From: Pseudomonas syringae
GTDB taxonomy: Bacteria; Pseudomonadota; Gammaproteobacteria; Pseudomonadales; Pseudomonadaceae
Reading direction: 5' to 3'
DNA length: 64,000 bases
Assembly (NCBI RefSeq): GCF_001698815.1
Contig: NZ_LGSI01000073.1
Location: 72,291-136,290 of the forward strand
Translations under genes and position numbers: made by a program
Shown here: one piece after another, positions 27,996-39,460 of the stretch
Layout of the letters: each line of letters opens with the position of its first letter
Position numbering within the stretch: position 1 is the stretch's first letter
Notes under the pieces: model-generated
The model's database searches: none
Told to the model about the DNA's origin: nothing
What the model saw: only the letters and a program-made list of their open reading frames with translations

Positions 27996-28538
27996 ATGCC
28001 GCACTGGTTGGTGATAGATCTGGAGGCCACCACGGATGAAGGCGGATGGCCAGTGGCAGAAATGGAAATCATTGAAATCGGAGCCACCCTCGTCAATCAG
28101 GATGGACGCGAACTGGATCACTTCGAACGCTTCGTTCGACCGGTGCGCCGTCCACTGCTGACCAATTTCTGTCGGGAACTGACCCATATCAGTCAAAGCA
28201 ACATCGACAGCGCCGCGCCGCTCACGGCGGTCTGGCCGCTGTTCGAACGCTGGCTGAGTCATCATCAGGCGCATATCGTCGGCTGGGCCAGCTGGGGCGA
28301 TTACGACCGCCAACAGTTCGAGCAGGAATGGCGTCAACAGGGCTTGACCAGCGTCCTGAGCACCTTGCCCCACGTCAATCTCCGGCAACGCTTCGCTCAG
28401 GCGCGTCAATTACAACGCCCGCTGGGCCTCAATGGCGCGCTGCAACTGGCAGGCATGCAGTTCAGTGGGCAACAGCACCGAGCCTTGGTCGATGCGCGCA
28501 ACACCGCCCGCCTTCTGCCACTGATTCTGCCCAATTGA
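27996..28538 (+). CDS. DEDDh-type 3'-5' exonuclease (KapD/ERI-1-like)
   Basis: A 180-aa exonuclease-fold protein. ExoI motif: VIDLEATTDEGG; ExoII: VGWASWGDYDRQQFEQE; ExoIII: HRALVDARNTARLL with the final His/Asp pair. It resembles the ERI-1/KapD group that trims structured RNA or acts in KinA control; the substrate is inference. AAGGAG sits 6 bases before ATG 27996, favoured over an upstream start at 27945. Confidence 0.9.
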   Translation: MPHWLVIDLEATTDEGGWPVAEMEIIEIGATLVNQDGRELDHFERFVRPVRRPLLTNFCRELTHISQSNIDSAAPLTAVWPLFERWLSHHQAHIVGWASWGDYDRQQFEQEWRQQGLTSVLSTLPHVNLRQRFAQARQLQRPLGLNGALQLAGMQFSGQQHRALVDARNTARLLPLILPN

Positions 28539-28628
28539 ATGCAATGCAACGCTTAAAGCGGGTGACGGCCTTTTATGCGTTGGGCATACTGGCCAGCCCT
28601 TTTTAACAGCCCTTTTCGAGGAATCGCC

Positions 28629-28910
28629 ATGTTCAAAGTCAACGAGTACTTCGACGGCACCGTCAAATCCATCGCTTTCAGCCAGGCTGAAGGTCAGGCC
28701 ACCATCGGCGTTATGGCGGCAGGCGAATACGAATTCGGCACAGCGCAACGGGAAATCATGCACGTCATCTCCGGCAAGCTGAGCGTCAAACTCCCGGACA
28801 GCACCGACTGGGAAGATTTCGCCACCGGCAGCCAGTTCAACGTGCCAGCCAACAGCAAGTTCCAGCTCAAGGTAGCGGTTGATACTGCTTACCTGTGTGA
28901 GTATCGCTAA
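28629..28910 (+). CDS. ppnP: Pyrimidine/purine nucleoside phosphorylase
   Basis: A 93-aa single-cupin protein of the former DUF1255 family. It has the family N terminus [15 protein letters not shown] and the central [12 protein letters not shown] and [16 protein letters not shown] patterns. PpnP phosphorolyses diverse nucleosides to free bases and ribose-1-phosphate. GAGGA precedes ATG 28629. A palindrome follows. Confidence 0.92.
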   Translation: MFKVNEYFDGTVKSIAFSQAEGQATIGVMAAGEYEFGTAQREIMHVISGKLSVKLPDSTDWEDFATGSQFNVPANSKFQLKVAVDTAYLCEYR

Positions 28911-28931
28911 GCGCGCGTCTGCGCATAATCG

Positions 28932-28983
28932 GTAGGACCGGCTTCAGCCGGGAGCACGTCCTCCCGGCTGAAGCCGGTCCTAC
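28932..28983. repeat. Perfect intergenic palindrome (GTAGGACCGG type)
   Basis: Perfect 23-base arms (28932-28954 and 28961-28983) with a 6-base loop lie between convergent ppnP and the ABC exporter gene. They probably also act as a transcription barrier. Confidence 0.85.
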
Positions 28984-28990
28984 AGATCAT

Positions 28991-30769
28991 TTACACCACC
29001 TCTTCCATCCGCGCATTGAACTGCAACGCTGCCAACCTCGCGTACAACGGGTTGCTGGCGATCAATTGCTGATGCGTGCCCACCGCCACTAACCGGCCCT
29101 GATCAATGACCGCAATCCGGTCAGCGTTCTGCACCGTGGCCAGCCGATGCGCGATCACCAGCGTGGTGCGGCCTTTCATCAGGCTCGGCAGCGCTTCCTG
29201 AATCAAGTGCTCGCTCTGGGCGTCCAGTGCGCTGGTCGCCTCGTCCAGCAGCAGAATCGGAGCATCCACCAACAAGGCACGGGCAATCGCCAGACGTTGG
29301 CGCTGCCCGCCGGACAAGCCCAATCCACCGTCCCCCAAATGAGTCTGATAGCCGTCAGGCATCTGCATGATGAATTCATGGGCATGGGCGATACGCGCGG
29401 CGGCCTCGATCTGCTCGCTGCTGGCGCCGGGATTGCCGTAGCGGATGTTGTCTTCGACGCTGCCAAAGAACAACGCTGGCGTCTGGGAAACCAGGGCAAA
29501 GCAGCGGCGCAGGTCCAGCGGATCAAGCTGCGCGATGGGCACACCTTCCAGCAGGATCTGTCCTTGCTGGGGGTCGTAGAACCGCAACAGCAGATCGAAC
29601 AGCGTCGATTTGCCCGCCCCTGAAGGGCCGACCAGTGCCAGGGTTTCCCCCGCATCAATAGTCAATGTCATGCCATCCACGGCGTTACGTTCGGGACGCG
29701 ACGGGTAGGCGAAGCTGATATTTTCCAGCTCCAGCCGACCGCTCACCCGCTCCGGCAGACGCAGCAAATCGCTGGCTGGCGGGGTGATTTCGCTTTTGGC
29801 CTGAAGCAGCTCGGAAATGCGCTCGGCAGCGCCTGCCGCCCGCTGCAACTCGCCAATCACTTCGCTCAGCGTACCGAAGGCGCTGCCGACGATCAGGCTA
29901 TAGAACACAAAAGCCGCCAGCTCGCCGCTGGAGATCGTGCCTTCGATCACGTCCATCCCGCCCACCCACAGCATCACCGCCACGGCACCCAGGACCAGCA
30001 CAATCACCAGCGTGATCAGCCATGAGCGCTGCAAAATGCGCTTGCGAGCGGTCTCGAAAGCGTCTTCGGCGGTGCGCGCAAAGCGCTGCTTGTCCTGCTG
30101 CTGATGGTTGTAGGCCTGAACCGTCTTGATCTGTCCCAAAGCTTCGGACACATAGCTGCCGACATCGGCGACACGATCCTGGCTTTCCCGAGACAAGGCG
30201 CGCACTCGTCGGCCAAAGATCAGGATCGGCGCCACCACCAATGGCAACGCCACCACTACGATGCTGGTGAGCTTCGGATTGGTGATGAACAGCAGAACGA
30301 TGCCGCCGATCACCATCAAGGCATTGCGCAGGAACATCGACAGCGACGAACCGATCACCGATTGCAGCAGCGTCGTATCCGCGGTCAACCGCGACTGAAT
30401 CTCCGAGCTGCGATTGTTCTCGTAAAAGCCCGGATGCAAGTTGATCAAGTGATCGAAAACCCGCTTGCGCAGATCCGCCACCACTCGTTCACCAATCCAC
30501 GACACCAGATAGAAGCGCGCAAAGGTGCCGACCGCCAGGCCCAGGATCAACAACATGAACAGGCTGATCGACTGATTGAGCAGATGCGGCGAACGGGTCA
30601 TGAAGCCTTGGTCGACCATCAACTTGATGCCTTGGCCCATGGACAAGGTGATGCCGGCGGTGACAATCAACGCCAACAGGGCACCCAAGGCCTGCCAGCG
30701 ATACGGCGCGACAAACTGCGAAGCCAGACGAATCGCCTGACGCTGACGGCTGGAAAGCAATGAAGCCAT
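28991..30769 (-). CDS. ABC exporter, fused permease-ATPase (MsbA/MDR type)
   Basis: A 592-aa half-transporter with six N-terminal transmembrane helices (about 1-310) and a nucleotide-binding domain with Walker A GPSGAGKST, Q-loop VSQTPALFFG, signature LSGGQRQRLAIARALL, Walker B ILLLDEATSALD and the H-loop IAHRLATV. All catalytic motifs are intact, so a working homodimer is expected. Substrate (lipid, drug or peptide) is unknown. Confidence 0.93.
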   Translation of the reverse strand: MASLLSSRQRQAIRLASQFVAPYRWQALGALLALIVTAGITLSMGQGIKLMVDQGFMTRSPHLLNQSISLFMLLILGLAVGTFARFYLVSWIGERVVADLRKRVFDHLINLHPGFYENNRSSEIQSRLTADTTLLQSVIGSSLSMFLRNALMVIGGIVLLFITNPKLTSIVVVALPLVVAPILIFGRRVRALSRESQDRVADVGSYVSEALGQIKTVQAYNHQQQDKQRFARTAEDAFETARKRILQRSWLITLVIVLVLGAVAVMLWVGGMDVIEGTISSGELAAFVFYSLIVGSAFGTLSEVIGELQRAAGAAERISELLQAKSEITPPASDLLRLPERVSGRLELENISFAYPSRPERNAVDGMTLTIDAGETLALVGPSGAGKSTLFDLLLRFYDPQQGQILLEGVPIAQLDPLDLRRCFALVSQTPALFFGSVEDNIRYGNPGASSEQIEAAARIAHAHEFIMQMPDGYQTHLGDGGLGLSGGQRQRLAIARALLVDAPILLLDEATSALDAQSEHLIQEALPSLMKGRTTLVIAHRLATVQNADRIAVIDQGRLVAVGTHQQLIASNPLYARLAALQFNARMEEVV

Positions 30770-31056
30770 GAAAAATGGACCTGCATAAAGGCTGAAGGCA
30801 CAGAGCCTACACCCGTCAAGGGCAGCATGGCTCGGGTTACCGTACGGCGGGGTTAATGAACTTCCAGCGATAAAGCCCGGTCAGTGAGTTATGACCGCTT
30901 CGTCGGGGCGCTAGATAGCATTGATCTAAGCCCGGGCTGGCGGTTTTCTGCCGATTCTGGTGGAGTAAGCACGCGTCGGAAGAGCTGAGGGATGTCACAG
31001 CGGAGTCATCTGGCGCGAGTAGTTTTAGGCGCAACACCTGATGAAGGAGACAGGCC

Positions 31057-31233
31057 ATGAGCTTGCACGAAAGCAGCAATCAAGTCCCGGTGGTCCGAGC
31101 CAATCCCGACCTGCACGTTGGCGGCGCAGTGCTCGATAAGGACGGACGCGAAATCCTGATTACTGAAGAAATGGTTCAGGCCGCGTGTCAGGAATGCGAC
31201 AAAAACTGGGTCAAACCTGAAAAACAAGATTGA
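31057..31233 (+). CDS. PA1571-family small protein
   Basis: A 58-aa acidic protein (MSLHESSNQVPVVRANPDLH, then GREILITEEMVQAACQECDK). It resembles the small Pseudomonas PA1571 family, whose role is unknown; rlmM and tusA nearby match PA1563-PA1564 in synteny. GAAGGAGA lies 6 bases before the ATG and a strong terminator follows. It is too short to be called by length alone, but the expression signals support it. Confidence 0.85.
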   Translation: MSLHESSNQVPVVRANPDLHVGGAVLDKDGREILITEEMVQAACQECDKNWVKPEKQD

Positions 31234-31250
31234 GCAGTACCAAATTTTAG

Positions 31251-31276
31251 AACCCGACTTCGCGTCGGGTTTTTTC
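31251..31276 (+). terminator. Rho-independent terminator after the PA1571-like gene
   Basis: Stem AACCCGAC/GTCGGGTT with a TTCGC loop followed by TTTTTT. Confidence 0.9.
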
Positions 31277-31289
31277 TGTCTGGCGTTTG

Positions 31290-31313
31290 GTAGGAGCGAG
31301 CTTGCTCGGGAGG
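31290..31313. repeat. Half-copy palindrome (GTAGGAGCGAGCTTGCTCG)
   Basis: A self-complementary hairpin-forming core GAGCGAGCTTGCTCG in a GTAGGAGCGAGC arm; no clear partner arm lies within 100 bases. Confidence 0.55.
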
Positions 31314-31406
31314 GTTTGGGGTTGTGGGAGCTCCCAAGCGACGCGAGGCAGCGATAGCGGGTTGACTGACCCACGCCATCGCGGCCGTCGTAACCTCCTA
31401 ACGCTT

Positions 31407-32549
31407 CTACAGCTGCTTGCTTGCGCCCAGCGCCTGCACCAACTGCTCCAGCGCTGCGGACTGGCCATTGATGCGCACCAGCAGGCTGTCGATTTCGCGA
31501 CGAGGCGGATAGTTTTTGCGCAGGGCATCGAAAGCCACCGGTTGGCTGACCGGTCCCACCAGGCTACGGCGGAAATCGGCGTCGTCCCGGCGTGGGTCGT
31601 AAACGCCCCGGCACAGGGTATTCAACGCCCAGGTCGGATCGGTCCGCTCATCCAGCGTGACTTCTGCCAGCCAGGGCTTGGGCAGCAGGTCATCGAGGCT
31701 GATGGTCGCCGGTTGTTGGAGAAACCCGCACAACGCCTGGTAAATCTGCGCGGTGCCGCGTTGTCGACCATCCAGGCTGTAACCGGCAATGTGCGGCGTG
31801 GCGATGACGCACAGGTCGGCAAGCGCCGCGTTCACGCGCGGTTCGCCTTCCCAGACATCCAGCACGGCTTGCAGATCTTCGCGCTCCAGCAATACGTCGT
31901 ACAAGGCGTCGTTATCGACCACCGGTCCACGTGCGGCGTTGATCAGCCAGCAACCCTGTTGTAACTGCAGCAACCGTGGATGATCGAACAAGTGCCAGGT
32001 CGGGTGCTCGCCGGTCTTGTCCAGCGGGGTGTGCAGGCTGATGACGTCGCAGCGCTGGACGATTTCATCCAGGCTGACAAAATCGCCACCTTCGCTGGCT
32101 TGCCGAAGCGGGTCGCAGACCAGCACATTCCAGCCCAGCCCCTTCAAGACATTAACCAGACGCCCGCCCACCTGACCCGCGCCCACGACGCCATAAGTGC
32201 GCTGATTGAGGTCAACGCCTTCTATTTCCGCCAGGGTCAACAGGCTGCCGAGTACGTAATCCACCACGCCGCGAGCATTGCAGCCCGGTGCGCTGGACCA
32301 CTGAATGCCCGCCTCCCGGAAATAATCCAGATCCAGGTGGTCGGTGCCAATCGTGCAGGTGCCGACGAAACGCACCGGACTGCCCTCCAGCAGTTCGCGA
32401 GTGACCGGCGTCACCGAGCGCACCAACAGGATATCGGCGTCGGCTACCGCTGCGCGGTCAATGGAACGGCCCGGAAAACGCTGAATTTCACCGAAATGGG
32501 CGAAAAAAGCATCGAGCAGCGGAATATTTTCGTCAGCAACAATTCGCAT
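31407..32549 (-). CDS. pdxB: Erythronate-4-phosphate dehydrogenase
   Basis: A 380-aa D-isomer 2-hydroxyacid dehydrogenase acting in the DXP-dependent route to pyridoxal 5'-phosphate. The N terminus [16 protein letters not shown] is typical, the NAD motif reads [12 protein letters not shown], and catalytic Arg (NAARGPVVD), Glu and His (TPHIAGYS) are present. A C-terminal dimerisation extension marks PdxB rather than SerA. GGGGAG precedes ATG 32549; the frame is open to 32612. Confidence 0.95.
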   Translation of the reverse strand: MRIVADENIPLLDAFFAHFGEIQRFPGRSIDRAAVADADILLVRSVTPVTRELLEGSPVRFVGTCTIGTDHLDLDYFREAGIQWSSAPGCNARGVVDYVLGSLLTLAEIEGVDLNQRTYGVVGAGQVGGRLVNVLKGLGWNVLVCDPLRQASEGGDFVSLDEIVQRCDVISLHTPLDKTGEHPTWHLFDHPRLLQLQQGCWLINAARGPVVDNDALYDVLLEREDLQAVLDVWEGEPRVNAALADLCVIATPHIAGYSLDGRQRGTAQIYQALCGFLQQPATISLDDLLPKPWLAEVTLDERTDPTWALNTLCRGVYDPRRDDADFRRSLVGPVSQPVAFDALRKNYPPRREIDSLLVRINGQSAALEQLVQALGASKQL

Positions 32550-32629
32550 GGTGTACTCCCCGGAAGACCGCGGCAGTGTAGGCGCGGATCGTTCCGATGG
32601 GCCAGTAAACAATCAGCGGGCCGGAAAAC

Positions 32630-32884
32630 TCAGTCGGCTTTCTTGCGAATCCAGTACAAAAAGGTGCCGCCTTCGGCCTGTTGATCGACCAGTTCGTGAT
32701 CAAGAAACACGCAGAACTTGGGGATATCGCGCCGGGTCGACGGATCGGTGGCAATCACCTTGAGCAAGCCGCCTGCGGGCAAGTCGCGCACTTTCTGGTG
32801 CAGCATCATTACCGGTTCAGGACAGTTGAGACCGCTGGCATCGAGGATGGCGTCAACGGGCAGGGTTTCAGATGATTCAGGCAT
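32630..32884 (-). CDS. tusA: Sulfur carrier protein TusA
   Basis: An 84-aa SirA/TusA-family protein that carries sulfur from IscS to the TusBCD/TusE relay for tRNA 2-thiolation. The active Cys lies in [13 protein letters not shown] (about Cys20). ATG 32884 has TTTGGAG upstream; the longer frame to 33016 would run into the repeat array and is rejected. Confidence 0.95.
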   Translation of the reverse strand: MPESSETLPVDAILDASGLNCPEPVMMLHQKVRDLPAGGLLKVIATDPSTRRDIPKFCVFLDHELVDQQAEGGTFLYWIRKKAD

Positions 32885-32974
32885 AAAGGGCTCCAAAAGC
32901 TGGTGGGCATTGTCGCTTAAAAGCCCCCCTGCATTCCACTGTACCAAGCCTTTGCCGGCGCAACCGGGTCTGCC

Positions 32975-33562
32975 GAGGAAGATCTTCAGCGCTTGCACCG
33001 GCGTCTTCGGGGACAAGTCCCCTCCTACCGGGTTGTGTTGATTCGGTAGGACCGGCCGGGGTGGCGCTCCACCTTGTCCGGGAAGGCGTCAGGTCTGACG
33101 AGGAAGATCTTCAGCACTTGCACCAGCGTCTTCGGGGCCAAGTCCCCTCCTACCCGGTTGTGTTGATTCGGTAGGACCGGATTTATCCGGGAAGGCGTCA
33201 GGTCTGACGAGGAAAATCTTCAGCGCTTGCACCGGCGTCTTCGGGGACAAGTCCCCTCCTACCCGGTTGTGTTGATTCGGTAGGACCGGATTTATCCGGG
33301 AAGGCGTCAGGTCTGACGAGGAAGATCTTCAGCACTTGCACCGGCGTCTTCGGGGACAAGTCCCCTCCTACCGGGTTGTGTTGATTCGGTAGGACCGGAT
33401 TTATCCGGGAAGGCGTCAGGTCTGCCGAGGAAGGTCTTCAGCGCTTGCACCGGCGTCTTCGGGGACAAGTCCCCTCCTACCCGGTTGTGTTGATTCGGTA
33501 GGACCGGCCGGGGTGGCGCTCCACCTTGTCCGGGAAGGCGTCAGGTCTGCCGAGGAAGATCT
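32975..33562. repeat. Tandem array of 109/125-bp palindrome-bearing units
   Basis: Units start at 32975, 33100, 33209, 33318 and 33427, with a partial sixth start at 33552. Unit lengths are 125, 109, 109, 109 and 125. Each unit begins GAGGAAGATCTTCAGC, then carries a half-arm of the GGGGACAAGTCCCCTCCTACC family and a half-arm of the GGTAGGACCGGATTTATCCGG family, and ends in GGAAGGCGTCAGGTCTG. The two 125-base units have an alternative segment GGCCGGGGTGGCGCTCCACC instead of the shorter GGATTTATCC. The sixth unit start merges into the 3' end of rlmM. The only inferred gene content in the tusA-rlmM gap is this array. Confidence 0.93.
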
Positions 33563-34630
33563 TCAGCCCTTGCGCTTGCCATCCAGCCGACGTAAATGGC
33601 ACGTCACTTCTTCGCGGTCGTGGTACAGCTGTTTGCAGCCAATCTCGACGCGGATGCCGCGCGCTTCAAACCCGTCTTCAATGCGTTGCAACAAACGCCG
33701 CACTTCAGCGTAGCGCTGCTTCATCGGCAGCTTGAGGTTGACTACCGCCTCACGGCACAGCCCTTCGCCGATCCAGGTTTCCAGCAACGCGGCATTACGC
33801 GCAGGCTTTTCGACGATATCGCACACCATCCAGTCCACCGGATGACGCGGTTTGAAGGTAAAACCATCGGCCATCAAATGCTGCACCAGCCCGGTATCCA
33901 TGAGGCTTTCCGCCATCGGACCGTTATCGATGGCGGTGACCAGCATGCCACGGCGCACCAGTTGATAGGTCCAGCCGCCCGGTGCGGCACCCAGATCGAC
34001 ACCCGTCATGTCGCCGGACAGCCGCTCGTCCCACTGATCGCGGGGGATGAAATGGTGCCAGGCTTCTTCCAGCTTCAAGGTCGAGCGGCTCGGCGCTTCC
34101 CGGGGGAACTTCAAGCGCGGAATACCCATCGGCCACATCGCCGAGTTATTCGCTTCGGCCACGCCCAGAAACACTTCGCGGCCGCTCTTGAAGGTCAGCA
34201 GCAGGCGCGGTTTGCGCGGGTCATCCACCAGTTTGCCGGCCTCGGTCAGGGCCTTGCGCAGTGGCGCTTCAAATTTGCGGCAAAAATTGGAAAGCTCCTT
34301 GCCATCATTGGTGTCGACCACTTCCAGCCACAGACTGCCGCAGGTCGCAAAACCCGCCATGTGCGCCAGAATCACGCTGATGCGGTCAGTTTCCGGCAAA
34401 TCAAGAAACACCCCGCGCGCCCACTGCCGAGGGAAGATCAACTGGGCGAAACGCTGGCCGTTCATCAAGCGTTCTGCGCCTTCGACTTCGGTGCATATGA
34501 ACTCGGCGCAGGCCGCGTTGGGCTTGGCCTTGGCGTAACCGGACACATTCAGGCGCGCCGCGTGTTCGGCGATTTCCGAGCAGACTTCACCCTCGAAACC
34601 GGGACGGCAGTGCATAAAAAGGGTGTTCAT
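33563..34630 (-). CDS. rlmM: 23S rRNA C2498 2'-O-ribose methyltransferase
   Basis: A 355-aa enzyme that methylates C2498 of 23S rRNA. The N terminus MNTLFMHCRPGFEGE is typical, and the SAM motif is VDLGAAPGGWTYQLV (about 219-233). The stop codon lies within the first bases of the tandem repeat array, where GAGGAAGATCTTCAGC is also the start of every repeat unit, so the array seems to have grown from this gene's tail. It is divergent from acnA. Confidence 0.95.
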   Translation of the reverse strand: MNTLFMHCRPGFEGEVCSEIAEHAARLNVSGYAKAKPNAACAEFICTEVEGAERLMNGQRFAQLIFPRQWARGVFLDLPETDRISVILAHMAGFATCGSLWLEVVDTNDGKELSNFCRKFEAPLRKALTEAGKLVDDPRKPRLLLTFKSGREVFLGVAEANNSAMWPMGIPRLKFPREAPSRSTLKLEEAWHHFIPRDQWDERLSGDMTGVDLGAAPGGWTYQLVRRGMLVTAIDNGPMAESLMDTGLVQHLMADGFTFKPRHPVDWMVCDIVEKPARNAALLETWIGEGLCREAVVNLKLPMKQRYAEVRRLLQRIEDGFEARGIRVEIGCKQLYHDREEVTCHLRRLDGKRKG

Positions 34631-34897
34631 GGGTATCTCCTGGGCAGCGATCAGACACTTGACCGCTGCGTCGTCCCGGCAAAGAGCCTGGACCAGCTAT
34701 ACATGAGGGTTAACCTCAAGGACGCGAAAGCGGCGCATGATAGCTGAATCAGGAACCACTGGCGCGGCCGACAGGTCCAGTACTACACCAGTCAGATTGC
34801 AGACGGCGTCACAACCGGCTCAACCGAGCAGACGCAAGCCTGCAGCAGATGCCAATCGTCAAGTCCGTGACCGTGCGGACGCGCAAGGAGTAATTTC

Positions 34898-37642
<2,745 letters not shown>

Positions 37643-37645
37643 CCT

Positions 37646-37673
37646 GATTCGCGAGCAAGCTCGCTCCCACAGA
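37646..37673. repeat. Half-copy palindrome (GCGAGCAAGCTCGC)
   Basis: A self-complementary core CGCGAGCAAGCTCGCTCCCAC directly after the acnA stop, of the same family as 31290-31313. Confidence 0.55.
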
Positions 37674-37689
37674 ATCAGTCAACGAGACA

Positions 37690-37723
37690 AGGGCGATAAC
37701 CGAACGGATTATCGCCCTGCTTT
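37690..37723 (+). terminator. Rho-independent terminator of acnA
   Basis: Stem AGGGCGATAA/TTATCGCCCT with a 9-base loop, followed by GCTTT. Confidence 0.82.
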
Positions 37724-37740
37724 GATGTAGGCTCTTTCGC

Positions 37741-37764
37741 AAAATTAACCATCTGGTACATTTT
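37741..37764. promoter_or_regulatory. Operator-like site upstream of the shikimate dehydrogenase gene
   Basis: AAAATTAACCATCTGGTACATTTT (written here as AAAA-TTAACCATCTGG-TACATTTT) is matched on the opposite strand at 41467-41490 with only three mismatches over 24 bases. The core ACCANNTGGT is a palindrome. The TetR gene at 38689-39360 is the natural candidate to bind it. Confidence 0.7.
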
Positions 37765-37824
37765 GTGAAAACGGCGTTCACTCAGGTCGAACGCACTCAT
37801 AACAAGAATCGAGAGCCTATCGCC

Positions 37825-38685
37825 ATGACCTCATCCAAAATCCCTTCGATCCTTGCCGGGCTGATCGGCGCGGGCATTCAGTCTTCGCGCACCCCAGCCT
37901 TGCATGAGCACGAAGGCGACGCCCAAGGCATGCGCTATCTCTATCGGTTGATTGACCTCGATGCGCTCAAGCTCGACAGCAGCGCCCTGCCAGATTTGCT
38001 GCAGGCGGCCCAGCGCATGAGTTTTACCGGGTTGAACATCACGTTCCCATGCAAACAGGCAGTGATTCCCCTGCTGGACGAACTGTCCAGCGAGGCCTTG
38101 GGCATTGGCGCGGTAAATACCGTGGTGTTCAAGGACGGCAAGCGCATCGGCCACAACACTGACTGCCTGGGTTTTGCCGAAGGCTTTCGCCGAGGCCTGC
38201 CGGATGTGCCGCGCAAGCGTGTAGTGCAACTGGGTGCCGGCGGCGCGGGAGCCGCCGTGGCTCATGCGCTGCTGGCCGAAGGCGTCGAGCAGCTGAGCAT
38301 TTTCGAAGTCGACCCGGCGCGGGCGCAAAGCCTGGTGGACAATCTTAACGCGCACTTCGGCGCGACACGTGCGCAGGTCGGGCGGGATTTACCTGGCGCG
38401 ATGGCCAGCGCTGACGGCCTGGTCAACACCACGCCCGTGGGCATGAGCAAATTGCCCGGCACCCCGCTGCCACCGGAACTGCTGCATGCCGCGCTGTGGG
38501 TTGCGGAAATCATCTACTTCCCGCTGGAAACCGAATTGCTGCGCCACGCTCGGGCGCTGGGCTGCCGCACGCTGGATGGCGGCACCATGGCGGTTTTCCA
38601 GGCGGTGAAAGCGTTCGAGCTGTTCAGCGGCCAACCCGCCGATGCCGAACGTATGCAAGCGCACTTTCAGCACATGAACGACTGA
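37825..38685 (+). CDS. Quinate/shikimate dehydrogenase, QsuD-like
   Basis: A 286-aa AroE-family enzyme that resembles the catabolic NAD-dependent QsuD of Corynebacterium rather than biosynthetic AroE. SSRTPALHEHEG replaces the usual S-x-S-P-x-H-N segment; the catalytic Lys lies in NITFPCKQAV and the Asp in HNTDCLGF. The dinucleotide motif is LGAGGAG. With TetR, QuiC and a transporter it forms a quinate/shikimate degradation locus. ATG 37825 is preferred over 37765, which overlaps the operator-like site's flank. Confidence 0.88.
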   Translation: MTSSKIPSILAGLIGAGIQSSRTPALHEHEGDAQGMRYLYRLIDLDALKLDSSALPDLLQAAQRMSFTGLNITFPCKQAVIPLLDELSSEALGIGAVNTVVFKDGKRIGHNTDCLGFAEGFRRGLPDVPRKRVVQLGAGGAGAAVAHALLAEGVEQLSIFEVDPARAQSLVDNLNAHFGATRAQVGRDLPGAMASADGLVNTTPVGMSKLPGTPLPPELLHAALWVAEIIYFPLETELLRHARALGCRTLDGGTMAVFQAVKAFELFSGQPADAERMQAHFQHMND

Positions 38686-38688
38686 GGT

Positions 38689-39360
38689 TCAGGGTCGCAG
38701 GTAGCGCGTCACTGAATCGCAGATCATGTCCTTGTGGCGCTGCTTGACCTGTTCATCCACCAGATCGATCTGGAAGATTTCCGAGAACGTGTGGCGGTTC
38801 GAGATCCGGTAGAAGCAGAACGAACTGATCATCAGGTGCAGATCGATAGCGTCCACGCCCTGGCGAAAGATGCCGTCGCTCTCGCCCCGGCGCAGCAGCT
38901 TGTCGAGCGTCTCGACGATGTTCTGGCTCAAGGCGCGGATCGTCGGCGATTGTTTGACGTTTTCGCCGTTATGAATATTTTCGATGCAGACGATGCGCAC
39001 GAAATCGACGTTGCGGTCGTGGTGGTCGAAGGTGAATTCCACCAGACGCTGGATGGCCTGCATGGGTTCCAGTGCATCCAGATTCAGCCCGGTTTCGGTG
39101 CGGCGAATATCGCCGTAGAGCTTCTCCAGCACTTCAGCGTAAAGCTGCTCTTTGCTGTTGAAGTAGTAATAGATCATCCGTTTCGAGGTATGCGTGCGTT
39201 CGGCGATGGCATCGACACGCGCGCCGGACAGTCCTTGCGCGACAAACTCGACAATGGCGGCTTGCAGGATGTTGTCACGGGTCTTTTCCGGGTTGTTCTT
39301 GCGGCCCTTGACGGGTACCGGCAAAGGCGCCTCGGCGAGACTGTCTTCGGTAGTTTTCAT
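38689..39360 (-). CDS. TetR/AcrR-family regulator of the quinate/shikimate locus
   Basis: A 223-aa repressor-type protein. The N-terminal HTH (about 25-70) contains RVDAIAERTHTSKRMIYYYF, and the C-terminal helical part would bind the effector (possibly shikimate, dehydroshikimate or a downstream product). It is convergent with the dehydrogenase gene (4 bases between stops) and lies upstream of, and in the same direction as, quiC's 3' end side. The repeated operators at 37741 and 41467 flank its likely targets. Confidence 0.88.
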   Translation of the reverse strand: MKTTEDSLAEAPLPVPVKGRKNNPEKTRDNILQAAIVEFVAQGLSGARVDAIAERTHTSKRMIYYYFNSKEQLYAEVLEKLYGDIRRTETGLNLDALEPMQAIQRLVEFTFDHHDRNVDFVRIVCIENIHNGENVKQSPTIRALSQNIVETLDKLLRRGESDGIFRQGVDAIDLHLMISSFCFYRISNRHTFSEIFQIDLVDEQVKQRHKDMICDSVTRYLRP

Positions 39361-39460
39361 TATTGATTCACGGTTCGGATAAACGATTGGCCGCGTGCAT
39401 TATGCAGGCGACTGCGCCAAAGATCCCGTCCCTGACGCAGCCGTTCAATCAGCTACTCAA

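Noticed and set aside
32975-33562. CRISPR array in the tusA-rlmM gap
   Set aside because: Units are directly adjacent 109/125-base copies without unique spacers; they are tandem duplications of palindrome-bearing DNA.
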